Assembly (NCBI GenBank): GCA_025210265.1
Contig: JAOASD010000009.1
Span: 24,967-88,966 of the forward strand
Direction of reading: 5' to 3'
From: Pelagimonas sp.
GTDB lineage: Bacteria > Pseudomonadota > Alphaproteobacteria > Rhodobacterales > Rhodobacteraceae
Length of the DNA: 64,000 bases
Shown here: positions 42,621-50,360 of the stretch, in pieces
Numbering within the stretch: position 1 is the first letter of the stretch
How the letters are laid out: every line of letters begins with the position of its first letter
Notes under the pieces: model-generated
The model's database searches: none
Told to the model about the DNA's origin: nothing
What the model saw: the letters and a program-made list of their open reading frames with translations, nothing else
Translations under genes and position numbers: made by a program

Positions 42621-44624
42621 TCAGGCTACCTTTTTGATCGCAGGGGTCAGGTCCGACGCGCCGGTCACAAAACCGCAGATCTCTGAGATGAAATCCGGGT
42701 CGGAATACAGCGCCAGATGGGTGGCATCGCCGGCAGAATGCAGCCGCGCGCCGCGGATCACGCCCGCGGCGTCATAGCTGCCTTGCGGATGGGCGGTGAT
42801 GTCGCCCGTGCCCGTGAACAGAGCCGTGGGGCTGGTGATGTCCGGCAGCCAGCGCATCGGATCCTCTTTGACAAAGGCGCGGATCAGCCGGGCATAGCGG
42901 AACACTTGATCGGGGCTGCTGGTCAGCATCTGCACCAGATGGCGTTCTTGCGGCAGGGTCACGCTCATGGCTTCTTCGGCCTTGTTGGCGATGTCGCGCG
43001 TCACCAGCCGAACCATGGCGGATCGGTCCTCTTTAAAGACCGAATTGAACAGAACCCGTGCAATGGATTGTGACACGGCGACCTTGGGCATGATGGATTT
43101 CAGATTTTTCTGGAACGGGGTCAGCATGGCTTTGCGATGCATGAAACTGCCATTGATCAGCGACAGGTTGCGAATGCGGCGCGGAGCCTGATGGGCGATA
43201 TAGCTGGCCACGACAGCGCCGGTGGACCAGCCCAGCAGATGCATGTCGCGCAGGCCCAGCACGGCGCAGATCAGTTCCCAGTCGTCGAAATGATCCTGCA
43301 TCGCCACACCAAAATCCTGCGCCAGATCAAAGCCCCTGTCCGGCAGGCCCCGGCAATCCCAGGTCACGGTGTTCAACCCGGCACTGCGCAACTGAGTGAT
43401 CAGCGGGTGCAGCACGGTGCAGGGCATTCCGTAGGCATTCACGATCACGGCGGTTTGCGCCGCCGGATCAAAATCGCGGTTCACATAGGCCACAACCGGC
43501 CCGCCGGATGCGCGCTGCAGCCGCATCATCCGCATGTCATCCATCAGCGGCCCCTGTCGTGCTTCGTTGCAGGCCGCCTCGATCAGGTTGAGAATGTCGA
43601 TCTCATAGATCTTGTCGGCTTCCTCCAGTGCGGCCCCGTCAAAGACCTTGCGGTTTTCGGCCAGGGTGTAGGGGGCGAAAAAGGCCAGAGCGCGGTTCAG
43701 GGCGCGGTCCTGTTCGGGGATCTGGGCCGGGTCGCTGACACAGGTGATTTTCAGCCCCAGCCGGTCGCGCAGCGCGGCCAGCACGGTCGCCACCGGCACG
43801 TTTGACCCGCCGATAAACCGCGCGCGGGTTTCGCCCGCAGGGCAGGGCGCGGCGTGATCGGCCAGCATCGCATCCACCACGCGATCAACGTAAACCAGGT
43901 TCAGATCGCCGGTTCCGCAGAACAGCGTGACGGTCTTGCCGGGGCGGCTGTGCGCTTGCTTCATCAGCAGATGCAACACGCCATACAGCCCACTGCTGGA
44001 CCCCGCGGGCAGTTTGCTGTCGCGGGCGCCGACAATGATGGTTGGGCGCAGGATCGACAGGCCCCAGCCATGAACCTGCCCGGCATCGGTCAGGATCTGT
44101 TCGGCGGCGCGTTTGCTTTTTTCATATGCATTGTTAAAGCCGCTTGGTACGGGCGCGGTGTCGGTCTCTGTGCAACGCGTTTCCCCCGCGCCGGTCACAT
44201 AAGCCGTCGACACATGCCGGACCGATCGTACCCCCAGCCGTGCGGCCAGATTGGCCACCACATGTGCGGCTCCGATATTGTCCTGATGGCCTGCAGGTGA
44301 CAGATCCGCCGCCACATGCCAGATTTCCTGGATCCCTGCGGTGGCCAGCTGCTCTAGCGTGGGCTGGTCCAGACCGGCCATATCCTGTGACAAGTCTCCG
44401 GGGACAATCGTGACGCGGTCGGCCAGGGCCTGCGGTGTGCTGTCAGAGCGGTTGATCGCGTGCATCGCTCGGGCCAGCGCCTGTTCCAACCGCACGGCCG
44501 GGGCGGTGTCGCCATCGCGCAGCAGGGCAAAGACCTGGCGGTCCCCCTGCGCGTCACTGCCCAGCAGGCGGGCCAGGAAAGCAGAGCCCACAAAACCGGT
44601 TGCTCCTGTGATCAAAATCGACAT
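42621..44624 (-). CDS. Thioester-reductase-like SDR fused to alpha/beta hydrolase
   Basis: A 667-residue fusion. Residues 1 to about 350 resemble thioester/fatty-acyl reductases: SILITGATGFVGSAFLARLL (NADPH site), IWHVAADL, VRHVSTAYVTG and the catalytic Y-x-x-x-K in NNAYEKSKRAAEQ. Residues 370-667 are an alpha/beta hydrolase with the nucleophile in LLGWSTGAVVASYIAHQ and a late GTGDITAHPQ/HLALYSDP region for the acid and histidine. A carrier-bound acyl group could be released as an aldehyde or alcohol by the first half and processed by the second. This domain order is not one I know from characterised pathways. It starts 13 bases after the next upstream gene. Confidence 0.75.
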   Translation of the reverse strand: MSILITGATGFVGSAFLARLLGSDAQGDRQVFALLRDGDTAPAVRLEQALARAMHAINRSDSTPQALADRVTIVPGDLSQDMAGLDQPTLEQLATAGIQEIWHVAADLSPAGHQDNIGAAHVVANLAARLGVRSVRHVSTAYVTGAGETRCTETDTAPVPSGFNNAYEKSKRAAEQILTDAGQVHGWGLSILRPTIIVGARDSKLPAGSSSGLYGVLHLLMKQAHSRPGKTVTLFCGTGDLNLVYVDRVVDAMLADHAAPCPAGETRARFIGGSNVPVATVLAALRDRLGLKITCVSDPAQIPEQDRALNRALAFFAPYTLAENRKVFDGAALEEADKIYEIDILNLIEAACNEARQGPLMDDMRMMRLQRASGGPVVAYVNRDFDPAAQTAVIVNAYGMPCTVLHPLITQLRSAGLNTVTWDCRGLPDRGFDLAQDFGVAMQDHFDDWELICAVLGLRDMHLLGWSTGAVVASYIAHQAPRRIRNLSLINGSFMHRKAMLTPFQKNLKSIMPKVAVSQSIARVLFNSVFKEDRSAMVRLVTRDIANKAEEAMSVTLPQERHLVQMLTSSPDQVFRYARLIRAFVKEDPMRWLPDITSPTALFTGTGDITAHPQGSYDAAGVIRGARLHSAGDATHLALYSDPDFISEICGFVTGASDLTPAIKKVA

Positions 44625-44637
44625 GTTAACTTCCTTT

Positions 44638-45612
44638 TCAGTGGGTTAGGTGATGTGCGCAGGGCGTAGAGACCGCCTGTGCAGGTGTCGTGGTCAGCCA
44701 ATCTGCAACCAGATCGGCAAAGCGTTCAGGGGCAAGCTCTTCGGGCAGGTTATGGCCGGTTCCCGGCAGCGAGATATGCGTGACAGCAGGCAGGGCCTGT
44801 TCGAAATCGCGTCCCAGCGCAGGCGGCAGCCAGATGTCTTCCTGCCCCCACAGCAGCAGCACGGGCTGGTGTAGACAGGGCAGGTCTTTGACACGGGCAA
44901 AGCTGACGGCCTGCATCCGCGCAAACAGCGCATCGCGCGCGCCTTCGCGCAGCAACAGATCGTGATACCGGATGACCTGCGCCTCGGTGATGGTGCTGTC
45001 GTCAAACACAGCGTCCCGCAGGTTCTGGCGCACCACGATTTGCGGCGTCACGTTTTTCAGCATCGGCCCCAGCACCGGCAAAGCGGCGATTTGCCAGGCC
45101 AGCGGGCTGGGGGTGGGCTGGCCGGTCGGGGCCAGCAGGATCAGGCGCGGGGCCAGATCGGGTGCATCCAGCGCAAAGGTCCAGGCAATCTGGCCACCGG
45201 TGGAGTGACCCAGCAGGGCGGCGGGCTGCAGGTCCAGCGCGGTCAGAAAGGCCCCTAGCAGTGCCGTATTGTCGGGAATGGTGAACCCCGTGTCCGGCCC
45301 CGCCTGAGACAAGCCGCTGCCCGGCAGATCCAGCGCGATCACGCGATACCCACGCTGCGCCAGCAGGTGGGCGGGGGCGGTGAAAACCCCCTGATCCGCA
45401 CCCGACCCATGCAGCATCACGACCACCGGGCCGCTGCCCTGATCGGTGTAATGCAGCCGCGCACCCTGAACGTCGATCCAGCGGGACGTGGCGGTTTCAT
45501 AGGTCGCGCGCACCTGATCATAGGGCAGGTCTGCCCGGTACCCGGCGGCTCCAAGCGCCAGCACAGACAGCAGCGCCGCGCCGGCCAGTTTCAGCGGATT
45601 AGCCGCGCGCAT
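44638..45612 (-). CDS. Membrane-anchored alpha/beta hydrolase
   Basis: A 324-residue hydrolase with an N-terminal hydrophobic anchor (LKLAGAALLSVLALGAAGY, residues 7-25). The fold is clear from VVVMLHGSGADQGVF (oxyanion loop), RVIALDLPGSGLSQ, the nucleophile motif ALLGHSTGGQIAW, LLLWGQEDIWLPP (acid) and SLPGTGHNLPEELAP (histidine). Such proteins hydrolyse esters, lactones or epoxides. The start overlaps the flavin monooxygenase gene by 14 bases. The N-terminal anchor suggests action at or outside the inner membrane, for instance unmasking a product on export. Confidence 0.78.
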   Translation of the reverse strand: MRAANPLKLAGAALLSVLALGAAGYRADLPYDQVRATYETATSRWIDVQGARLHYTDQGSGPVVVMLHGSGADQGVFTAPAHLLAQRGYRVIALDLPGSGLSQAGPDTGFTIPDNTALLGAFLTALDLQPAALLGHSTGGQIAWTFALDAPDLAPRLILLAPTGQPTPSPLAWQIAALPVLGPMLKNVTPQIVVRQNLRDAVFDDSTITEAQVIRYHDLLLREGARDALFARMQAVSFARVKDLPCLHQPVLLLWGQEDIWLPPALGRDFEQALPAVTHISLPGTGHNLPEELAPERFADLVADWLTTTPAQAVSTPCAHHLTH

Positions 45613-46867
45613 GGCTTAGCCCTCCATGCGCTTTGGCACTGGGTTTCAGATTGGCTCGGGCGATCCGCGCCAAAGTGCCCAGGCTCAGCAACTGGTGCCA
45701 TTTCAACACCCGTCCAAGGAACAGATGCAGACGATGAGCAACCACAGGATCGCGGGCCGCCGCGCGCGAAATCAGCGTTTCCAGCAGGTTCGGAGCCCGA
45801 CCGCGCGACGCATCGCGGATGAAATATTCATGCCCGCCCAACTGCGATTTGTGCTGTTTGGCATAGGATTCCAGCGCCTGCGCCAAGCCCCTGTCCGACC
45901 CGATGGCGGGGCCGACGCGTTCGGCCATCCAATCCGCCGCCTGCAGCGCAAAGCCACAGCCAACGCCGGACATGGGGTCACAGGACATGCAGGCATCGCC
46001 CACCAGCGCCAGCCCGCGATAGCTGGCCGGGCGCCAGTAATCGTTCAGCTTGCGCATTCCGCGCATGTCCGAAGCCACCTTTGCGCCGCTTTGATCCGGG
46101 GCATTGGGCAGATCCTTGAAAAACGCCTCAAGCGCGGCGCGCCGGTCCTTGCCCCAATCAGCAAAGCCCTCTTCGGGGACAAAGCTGCACAGCATGGTCA
46201 GATCGCCATCAAACGGATAGGCAAAGCCCATGGTGCGCCCGACCTGCCAGAATTGCGCGGTCTTGCCAGTCTTGAGCGGCATGTTTTCGTAATAAGAAAA
46301 ATACACGAACCGATTGTTTTCGCGCATCTTTGTCGGCACATCCGCCAGCCGCGCGCCGGGGCTGTTGCGGCCATCGGCCAGCACCACCAGGCGGGCTGTG
46401 CTGATCTGGGGCTGACCGTCGCTGTCCCGCCATTCGATGCCGCGATAGGTGCCGCGGTCGTCTGCGATCAGCCCGGTCAGCGTGGCCCCAAGGGCAAGGG
46501 TGATGTTGGGTTCGTCGCGCATCAGGTCGATCAACAGCGGGTCCAGCACCTTGCGCCGCACGGAATAGCCATGGGCAGTGGCCGGGTCGCCTTTGATCTG
46601 GTCCTTGATCCAGCCATGTTCGGTCCAGATTTCGGCGCTGTTCTGTATCGCGCCGGCGGCGTCCAGACGGTCTTTCAGGCCCAGTTTCTGCAGCACGGGC
46701 AGGGCGGATCGCTGGATAAAAGTGGTGCAGACCTTTTTGTAATCCGCATCGCTGCGTTTGCGGTCGATGGCCAGAACCCGCAGGCCCTGGCGCGCCAGCA
46801 GAACGGCGCTGGCTGCGCCGCCGACACTGGCCCCGACAACCACGACATCATAGGGTTGATCAGACAT
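45599..46867 (-). CDS. FAD-dependent monooxygenase (group A type)
   Basis: A 422-residue flavoprotein related to PHBH-type monooxygenases and geranylgeranyl reductases. The N-terminal FAD site is VVVVGASVGGAASAVLLARQG, and LALVGDACMSCDPMSGVGCGFALQAADW holds the second FAD motif (GDA...P..G.G). The tryptophan-halogenase motif GWxWxIP is absent, so a halogenase is unlikely. It could hydroxylate, epoxidise or oxidise the N-N product, for example to a hydrazone or azo form. It overlaps the N-hydroxylase gene by 8 bases. Confidence 0.75.
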   Translation of the reverse strand: MSDQPYDVVVVGASVGGAASAVLLARQGLRVLAIDRKRSDADYKKVCTTFIQRSALPVLQKLGLKDRLDAAGAIQNSAEIWTEHGWIKDQIKGDPATAHGYSVRRKVLDPLLIDLMRDEPNITLALGATLTGLIADDRGTYRGIEWRDSDGQPQISTARLVVLADGRNSPGARLADVPTKMRENNRFVYFSYYENMPLKTGKTAQFWQVGRTMGFAYPFDGDLTMLCSFVPEEGFADWGKDRRAALEAFFKDLPNAPDQSGAKVASDMRGMRKLNDYWRPASYRGLALVGDACMSCDPMSGVGCGFALQAADWMAERVGPAIGSDRGLAQALESYAKQHKSQLGGHEYFIRDASRGRAPNLLETLISRAAARDPVVAHRLHLFLGRVLKWHQLLSLGTLARIARANLKPSAKAHGGLSHARG

Positions 46868-48215
46868 TGGTCAGTTCCTTTTCTGCGGTCAAAGTTACAG
46901 GGATCACGGGCGCAGGCCCCGCCAGCCCATCGGTGATCACCTTGGAGCGCAGCCAGAGCAGGCTGAACGACCCGGCATCGCCGAACCCATGGGTGGCTTC
47001 GCACAGCCCGTTCAGGAACACTTTGGGCGCGTCCGAACTGTCCGCCTGATCGGCAAAGCGCAGGCTGTAATCGCGGGCCACATCCACGCCGCCATCACTG
47101 CGATAGGCGCAGATCGGGGCGAGGTCGCGCATCAGCGGGTGATAGGCTTCGCGGGCATCGCCGCTGCCGAAATTGCGGAAACCGGTGGCAATCACGATGG
47201 CATCGGTGACATGGGCGCTGGGGGCGTCGGAATAGGTGTCGCGGGCGGTGATGCGCATCCGGCCTTCGGCGGTGCGGGCGACGGTTTCGATCTGGGTATT
47301 TGCGTTCAGCGTCAGCCGGGCATTGCCGGTGACTTTCTGTTCATACAGCACCAGATCCAGCGCCTGGATCACATCGGGATCTGCCGCGCCATAGTTTGAC
47401 CGCCACAGCTCGGCCGTCATCTTTTGCTGCTTTTCGATCGGAGCGTCGTAGAAATAATCCACGAACTCAGGCAGATAGATCTGTTCGGTGAAAGGGCTTA
47501 GATCCTTTTGCTTGAACCCAAAGCTGCGGGCGATGTTGGTGATCTCCAGCTTGGGGTCGCGGCCCAGCAGGTCGAGGATGATCTCAGCCGCGCTTTGGCT
47601 GCTGCCGACTACGGTGACGTGGCGCACCCCTTCGGACATCCAGTCACGCGCATGGGTCAGGTAATCGGTCAGATGCACCACGCGATGCCCCAGATGCGGG
47701 GCCAGTTCCGGCGGAATGTTCGGGCTGCGACCGGTGCCGATGCTGACATTGCGGGTCAGGTAGGATTGACCGTCACAGGTGACGCGCAGCAGATCCGCGC
47801 CATCCACGGTTTCGCGACAGATCGAGGTCACGGGGCTGGCATAGGACACCACATGATCGAACTGCCTAGCGACCCATTTCACATAGGCCTGATATTCGCT
47901 GCGCGGCGGGTAATGCGCGTCCAGATTCAGGAAATCCAGTAGGCGGTTCTGGGCCTTCAGATAGCTGAGAAAGCCATAGGGGCTTTGCGGATTGCGCGGG
48001 GTGACGAAATCGCGCAGCGGGTTGTGTTGGATGTCGGTGCCTTCCAGCGCCATATCCGGGTGCCAGGTTGCGGTGTCCTGCGCCTCAAGGAACAGCGCGC
48101 CTGGCAGTTTGCCCTCTTCTTCCAGCGCGATGGCCAGGGCGATGTTGGAGGGGCCAAAGCCCACACCGATCACGTCATAGATCCGGTCGCCGATCGGGGA
48201 AAATGTGCCGTCCAT
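46860..48215 (-). CDS. L-lysine/L-ornithine-type N-hydroxylase (SidA/IucD family)
   Basis: A 451-residue N-hydroxylating monooxygenase that should convert the side-chain amine of a diamino acid to a hydroxylamine with NADPH and O2. FAD site VIGVGFGPSNIALAIAL (residues 15-31), NADPH site VTVVGSSQSAAEIILDLL (near residue 210) and the late ATGFRNF are typical, as are HNPLRDFVTPRNPQSPYGFL and the substrate region. The ATG at 48215 overlaps the aminotransferase stop as TGATG and has GAGG 7 bases upstream. In hydrazine pathways its product, usually N6-hydroxylysine, feeds the cupin/MetRS system. Hydroxamate siderophore synthesis is the other common role. Confidence 0.88.
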   Translation of the reverse strand: MDGTFSPIGDRIYDVIGVGFGPSNIALAIALEEEGKLPGALFLEAQDTATWHPDMALEGTDIQHNPLRDFVTPRNPQSPYGFLSYLKAQNRLLDFLNLDAHYPPRSEYQAYVKWVARQFDHVVSYASPVTSICRETVDGADLLRVTCDGQSYLTRNVSIGTGRSPNIPPELAPHLGHRVVHLTDYLTHARDWMSEGVRHVTVVGSSQSAAEIILDLLGRDPKLEITNIARSFGFKQKDLSPFTEQIYLPEFVDYFYDAPIEKQQKMTAELWRSNYGAADPDVIQALDLVLYEQKVTGNARLTLNANTQIETVARTAEGRMRITARDTYSDAPSAHVTDAIVIATGFRNFGSGDAREAYHPLMRDLAPICAYRSDGGVDVARDYSLRFADQADSSDAPKVFLNGLCEATHGFGDAGSFSLLWLRSKVITDGLAGPAPVIPVTLTAEKELTNV

Positions 48216-49468
48216 CACGCCACCTCGTTCAGTTGGGGGCGCAGAACCGACTGCACTGCGGTTTCGATGATGTCGCAGGCCAGGGTCAGCTGCGCGCGGG
48301 TTGCGGTCAGCGGGGGCAGCAGTTTCAGCACCTCATCGCGGGGACCGCAGCATTCCACGATCAACCCCTGCGCGTAGCATTGCGCGCGGGTGGCCAACGC
48401 GTCCTTGGGATCGTCAAAGCGCAGCCCCTGCATCATGCCGCGCCCTTTGCGCTGCAGCCCGTTGCGCAGGGCGATACGGTCCAGCTGGGCGGTCAGCTGG
48501 ATGATCTTGCCGGACAGATCCTCGGCAAAATGGCTGTCGCTCCAGAAATGTTCTAGCGCGGCGGTGGCGGTGACAAACCCATGGCAGTTGCCGCGGAATG
48601 TGCCGTTATGTTCGCCCGGCGACAGGGTGTCGACCGACGGGGTCAGCAGCAGCATGGACATGGGCAGGCCAAACCCGGAAAGCGCCTTGGCCAGCAGGAT
48701 GATGTCGGGCTGTACGCTCATGGTTTCAAAAGAAAAGAACGTGCCAGAGCGGCCACATCCGGCCTGAATGTCGTCGACAATCAGCAGGGCACCATGGGCG
48801 CGGGCAATCGACTGGATCTTGCGCAGCCAGGGGCCTGAGGCCGTGTTCAGGCCGCCTTCGCCCTGGATGGCTTCCAGGATGATCGCGGCGGGGGCATCCA
48901 CCCCGCTGGAGGGGTCGGACAGCAATTTGTCCAGGTAGTCTGCGGTATCGACGCCCTCGCCCAGATAGCCGTCATAGGGCAGGCGCGTGACGCCATCGCC
49001 GATCGGGTTGGTGTTGCCCCGGTGGCTGCTGGATCCGGTCAGCGCCAGCGCCCCCAGCGAACAGCCGTGAAAGGCGTTGGTAAAGCTGATCACATTGCGC
49101 CGGCCTGTGGTTTTGCGGGCGATTTTGATCGCGGCTTCGACGGCGTTGGTGCCGGTGGGGCCGGTGAACATGAATTTGTAATCCATGTCGCGCGGCAGCA
49201 GGATATGTTTGCGGAAGGTGGTGCAGAACCGTTCCTTGGCATCGGTGTGCAGATCCAGGCTCATGGCGATGCCGTCGCCGCGGATGTAATCGACCAGGCG
49301 ATCCTGCAGGCGCGGTTCATTATGGCCATAGTTCAACGACCCGCAGCCGCTGAGAAAATCAAGATATTCACGCCCTTCGCCATCAATCAGGGTGCTGCCC
49401 CTGGCATGGGTGAAATTGGCGGGGAAGGCCCGGCAATACGTGGCGACTGAACTTTCGAAATGGTACAT
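48215..49468 (-). CDS. Diaminobutyrate-2-oxoglutarate aminotransferase (EctB-like)
   Basis: A 417-residue class III PLP aminotransferase. The fold marks are FTGPTGTNAVEAAIKIARKTTGRRNV, the AFHG motif in FTNAFHGCSLGALALTG, the PLP-binding aspartate in LIVDDIQAGCGRSGTFFSFE and the Schiff-base lysine in ILLAKALSGFGLPMS. The pattern is that of EctB/DABA aminotransferases, which make L-2,4-diaminobutyrate from aspartate semialdehyde. The ATG at 49468 has AAAGGGG upstream; a longer frame to 49519 is less likely. It is the first gene of the operon. DABA as a substrate of the N-hydroxylase would differ from the lysine used in known systems. Confidence 0.85.
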   Translation of the reverse strand: MYHFESSVATYCRAFPANFTHARGSTLIDGEGREYLDFLSGCGSLNYGHNEPRLQDRLVDYIRGDGIAMSLDLHTDAKERFCTTFRKHILLPRDMDYKFMFTGPTGTNAVEAAIKIARKTTGRRNVISFTNAFHGCSLGALALTGSSSHRGNTNPIGDGVTRLPYDGYLGEGVDTADYLDKLLSDPSSGVDAPAAIILEAIQGEGGLNTASGPWLRKIQSIARAHGALLIVDDIQAGCGRSGTFFSFETMSVQPDIILLAKALSGFGLPMSMLLLTPSVDTLSPGEHNGTFRGNCHGFVTATAALEHFWSDSHFAEDLSGKIIQLTAQLDRIALRNGLQRKGRGMMQGLRFDDPKDALATRAQCYAQGLIVECCGPRDEVLKLLPPLTATRAQLTLACDIIETAVQSVLRPQLNEVA

Positions 49469-49533
49469 GGCGGTCCCCTTTGGACTGGTGAAGAGAGGCA
49501 ATAGGCAGGTGGCGGGCATAGCGATGCCGGGCC

Positions 49534-49551
49534 TTCGAACCGGAGTTCGAA
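49534..49551 (-). promoter_or_regulatory. Candidate lux box upstream of the biosynthetic operon
   Basis: TTCGAAC-cgga-GTTCGAA is a perfect 7-bp inverted repeat with a 4-bp spacer, 18 bp in all, the size of LuxR-family binding sites. Its centre is 75 bases upstream of the first operon gene (start 49468), a suitable distance for overlap with a -35 element. The same arms were not found near luxI, so assignment to the neighbouring LuxR is inference. Confidence 0.5.
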
Positions 49552-49686
49552 AGTGAGAAAAGGAAGACTCTGTCAGAAGGTGAGAGGATCGGCCCGGCCA
49601 GACAGGTCACGCAGAGGCGTGGTCAGGCTCCAGACTTGGCCCCAGATCTGTCCTCAGATCCGGGGTGCGGGCCGATCAGGGCGCGA

Positions 49687-50115
49687 TCAGCAGCCGCAGA
49701 CGACTTCGGTGCCGGGCCGCGCTTCGGCACCCTGGGTGGCATACCCATCGCGGATCCACCAATCGAGCCCGCCCATCAATTCGCGCACCTGAAACCCAAG
49801 GGTCATCAGTTTCAGCGCGGTTTTGGTCGATGCGTTGCAGCCGATCCCGTCGCAATAGCAGACATAGATCTTGGATTTATCCAGATGCGCCGTGCTTTGC
49901 TGGCTGATCTCGCGATGGGGCAGGTTGATTGCGCCGGGAATGGCCTCTTTGGCATAGGCGGCAGCGGACCGGCCATCGACGACCACAAGCGTGGTGTCCG
50001 GGGACTGCAGCGCCTCGTAGGTGTCCCATGAATCATATTCATAGGCCAGTTTCTTTTGATAATGCAGGAGTTGATCCATATCCATTTTGGTCTGTCCTTC
50101 GTCTGTGTCTGTCAT
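49687..50115 (-). CDS. Rhodanese-domain protein
   Basis: A 142-residue single-domain rhodanese. VVVDGRSAAAYAKEAIPGAINLPH is the CH2A-type entry region, and YVCYCDGIGCNASTKTALKL carries the active-site loop; the cysteine of CDGIGCN at the loop end or start would carry the persulfide. It ends in CGC, giving additional thiols. The start may be ATG 50115 or, with a better ribosome site (GAAGG), ATG 50085. It is the same strand as the biosynthetic operon, 218 bases upstream, so it may be separate or co-expressed. Sulfur supply or a general redox role are both possible. Confidence 0.75.
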   Translation of the reverse strand: MTDTDEGQTKMDMDQLLHYQKKLAYEYDSWDTYEALQSPDTTLVVVDGRSAAAYAKEAIPGAINLPHREISQQSTAHLDKSKIYVCYCDGIGCNASTKTALKLMTLGFQVRELMGGLDWWIRDGYATQGAEARPGTEVVCGC

Positions 50116-50217
50116 TCATTCATCCGGCGCAGAGCATGTGCTGTCGCCACCTGGAGCAAAAGCTAGGGGATTCTGCGTCCTGTGTATATTCCACCGAAGC
50201 GGGGGTATTTTCGTAGT

Positions 50218-50231
50218 CCCTCAATTGAGGG
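50218..50231. promoter_or_regulatory. Perfect palindrome between rhodanese and cysE genes
   Basis: CCCTCAATTGAGGG is a 14-bp perfect palindrome in the 245-base divergent gap, 103 bases before the rhodanese start and 130 before cysE. It is a strong operator candidate for a dimeric regulator. The CAATTG centre with C/G-rich arms is reminiscent of the symmetrical element in the luxI-luxR gap. Confidence 0.5.
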
Positions 50232-50360
50232 GGTGGTGGGGCAGAGGTGCGGGGTTAGGGTGATCCTCGCGCGCATAATCCTGTAAGTTCATGTAAATGC
50301 TTTATATTTTCTGAGGTGTGTGGCGCGCTATGTTGACGCCAATAAAAGGAGCCCGTCGAA

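Noticed and set aside
45599..46867. Flavin-dependent halogenase
   Set aside because: The FAD sites fit group A monooxygenases and the GWxWxIP halogenase motif was not found.
35169..49468. Hydroxamate siderophore cluster (DABA aminotransferase, N-hydroxylase, GNAT, adenylation, carrier protein)
   Set aside because: No DABA decarboxylase, IucA/IucC-type synthetase, NRPS condensation domain, TonB receptor or siderophore transporter is present, while cupin, MetRS-like and DAO-type genes are unexplained by that model.
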